From positions 1-33,010 of the forward strand of contig JAFPUH010000048.1 of assembly GCA_017395505.1 (NCBI GenBank): a stretch of 33,010 nucleotides of DNA, given 5' to 3'. The notes below the pieces were generated by a model. The model did not search any database. It was not told the origin of the DNA and worked only from the letters and a program-made list of their open reading frames with translations. Below, one piece after another: positions 32,501-33,010 of the stretch. This stretch comes from Kiritimatiellia bacterium. GTDB taxonomy: Bacteria; Verrucomicrobiota; Kiritimatiellia; RFP12; UBA1067. A program made the position numbers and the translations under genes. How positions within the stretch are numbered: position 1 is the first letter of the stretch; the number at the start of each line of letters is the position of its first letter.

Positions 32501-33010
32501 CGAGGCGCTGCTGGGGTCCGGCAAGTTCCACGGCGACACGCACGCCGGCAACCTGATGGTGGGCGGCGGCCAGATCACGTTCATCGACTTCGGCAACCTC
32601 TACGAGCTCAAGTCCGACCGTCCGCTCCTCGACAAGGAGGGCAAGGCCGTCCTCGACCCGAAGACGAACCAGCCCGCCACGATCAACGAGCGCCACGAGC
32701 TGCTGCGCGTCATCATGGGCGCGACGTTCCGCGACAAGACGTTCGTGCTCAAGGGCTTCGAGAACCTCCTTTCGCCCGCAGGCAAGGCCGCGCTCGAGGC
32801 GAACCGCGACAAGGCCGAGGCCATTCTCGACTCGGTGCTCTCGAAGGGACGCTTCTCGTACGACATGGTGTACCGCCTGAACGCGGCCGTCGCAGAGCTG
32901 CAGAAGCTGGGCATCGAGCTGCCGCCCGCCATCAACTGCTTCGTGCAGTCCATGGCGCGCCTCTCGAACACGATGGTCGAAATGAACACCATACTGAACC
33001 AGGCGAGCGA
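29517..33010 (+). CDS. Giant protein with UbiB/ABC1-type kinase domain, partial
   Basis: Open from the ATG at 29517, eight bases after AAAGGGGA, to the window edge: at least 1164 residues. It is helical and soluble, with no signal peptide or membrane span. Residues 1 to about 700 match no family I recognise. A UbiB-like unit follows: KMMQ (718-721) in place of KxGQ, an Ala-rich loop GAASVGEAF (780-788), the ATP lysine K806 (FVVK), glutamates near 819-821, EFDFRNEANN (848-857, cf. family ElDfxxEAxN), the HGD aspartate D1007 with N1012 (FHGDTHAGN), and D1024-F-G. A linker with GRIKWEDG is inserted before the catalytic loop. UbiB proteins normally support quinone synthesis, but the size and the chaperone partner suggest an exported effector. 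Confidence 0.85.
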   Translation, partial: MPLPEISLAQFNRIATGDYNAGQIDFKMKADGTTELVKINNHVWQKSKNNVELSPERILEVKEAFLNALQKGGVSAEAMKEIRDRLGLSPELDVSSDSVQRLGIIKSRFTPLTRAQVRSILDEYANSGLGFTQESRAAVSRNDLRAAANTANMSTSRSRTRDLVNGESLNIYDKLGSSAAKFTITDAISLLSTSRSLADFEASRNARCKGGNAVNERLKLHTAMVNSFQGLVAQALKLLPAGVRETPEFNLAGETVKLVKDDSGNISAIIGKGQLATKVDIKMDADNFAKRLLGRVVNDSTTLGAAASKNILGMVYDRDLEAGLMATEKTSLTRQFACLILEQNIEDAANLVREDYNTGILVELAERALDGKDVGNTKAKLDAFHAKLVSDNADLPPEMKEMLGKVANIPLAKGNDPEGEFIVRTSIAGDINKVVQAMPQPVQAEPPKSLNEIGGLAAVKDFIANLVFSDSTMVGDAMVNKAGEAMRRMLSDPKNIVAFAEIVKNPNLIGQACAPQIADVVKEGFGKMVDILDAEFKKAHNGKSLAAAAAENNFVEQFSQFISDPVKLPGSELAKFDNIILSMATKGCEKLQDFINTVFKVDAGNKNVQGSLVNDPYAGMSAKEIKAQLDAKGLNQILDSASNADSPGQVGFFRQVISTYFTSLGKADKRSCFAAAMKYAQTFNFAGLDGDNLSSAQKNAINKFTGAILKGTSPLLQKMMQGLPKEIMGDYADALDDMKSSLAPIPRKIVQAHFMKMIEESKGKGDGKEIESIELKKSLGAASVGEAFLCSFKLKGEKDPKNFVVKIMRHDAERRVKAEAEIFTKAANDIGPGMAKTWEGQLKQYMTEFDFRNEANNVNEGVKLYGIGDDETHPLNLLAPNVHSMKMSTVVAPKKDVMVAEVANGNTVDKYFKSKTEGMRNAVSAVFEQNSATGRIKWEDGPIDPKTGKPKKVPVFKKDLPVGAIPTMLEYCRTDYADLKKAQNLLVQATKAWFHEALLGSGKFHGDTHAGNLMVGGGQITFIDFGNLYELKSDRPLLDKEGKAVLDPKTNQPATINERHELLRVIMGATFRDKTFVLKGFENLLSPAGKAALEANRDKAEAILDSVLSKGRFSYDMVYRLNAAVAELQKLGIELPPAINCFVQSMARLSNTMVEMNTILNQAS

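Noticed and set aside
30339..32696. Several 250-350 codon minus-strand frames opposite the giant gene
   Set aside because: The plus-strand frame is open throughout and shows kinase motifs; the opposite frames lack ribosome binding sites and motifs.

Overview
The window looks like a chromosomal segment of an anaerobic Gram-negative bacterium of the PVC superphylum, most likely a host-associated Kiritimatiellota/Verrucomicrobiota lineage. This placement is inferred, with no search behind it. It rests on a small basic protein resembling the PVC signature protein, an HU-like/Ig protein, a CesT-type secretion chaperone, predicted outer-membrane and lipoprotein genes, and anaerobic redox enzymes (IorA, a 2[4Fe-4S] ferredoxin, NfnAB). 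No rRNA or tRNA gene was seen.

Layout. (1) 1-4723: an accessory block, visibly more AT-rich than the rest, of small unrecognised exported or membrane proteins. They are joined by 4-bp stop/start overlaps, each preceded by a GAAAGGA(G)-type ribosome binding site. A recurring leader (MKPFARI...) occurs three times, twice as a stub. One AAA/DUF4143 ATPase with its own promoter sits among them. (2) 4724-4980: a 22-bp-period array of small hairpins, followed by an HU-like protein gene (4981-5745). (3) 5900-12422: purine synthesis (IMP cyclohydrolase domain only), IorA, RlmI, DnaG and MoxR. (4) 12504-15581: small PVC-type protein, PrmA, IspH and a DsbD with a shortened thioredoxin end. (5) 15659-18544: ferredoxin, ArsP_2-like permease, YihY-like protein and an RfbD-like reductase. 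(6) 18552-24676: small membrane protein, NadC, CoaX, lipoprotein, outer-membrane protein, Hsp33, Alr, RsmE and QueE. (7) 28621 down to 24669 on the minus strand: NfnA, NfnB, a secreted protein of unknown function and a HI0933-type flavoprotein. This operon converges on queE with an 8-bp overlap. (8) 28622-29024: a second 22-bp-period hairpin array and a strong promoter. (9) 29025-33010: a CesT-like type III secretion chaperone followed by a very large protein (at least 1164 residues, running off the window) that carries a complete UbiB/ABC1-type atypical kinase domain.

Regions 3-7 are housekeeping genes in tightly packed, overlapping operons. Most are driven by sigma-70-like promoters with an extended -10 (TGn-TATAAT), and several promoters are embedded in the end of the preceding gene. 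Two genes (18552, and 28621 on the minus strand) sit so close to their -10 that leaderless transcripts are likely.

The most interesting parts are the chaperone plus kinase-like giant protein pair, which reads as a secretion chaperone with its effector, and the two 22-bp arrays. The arrays have unrelated sequences but the same design: a 6-bp stem, a 4-5 nt variable loop and a fixed linker.
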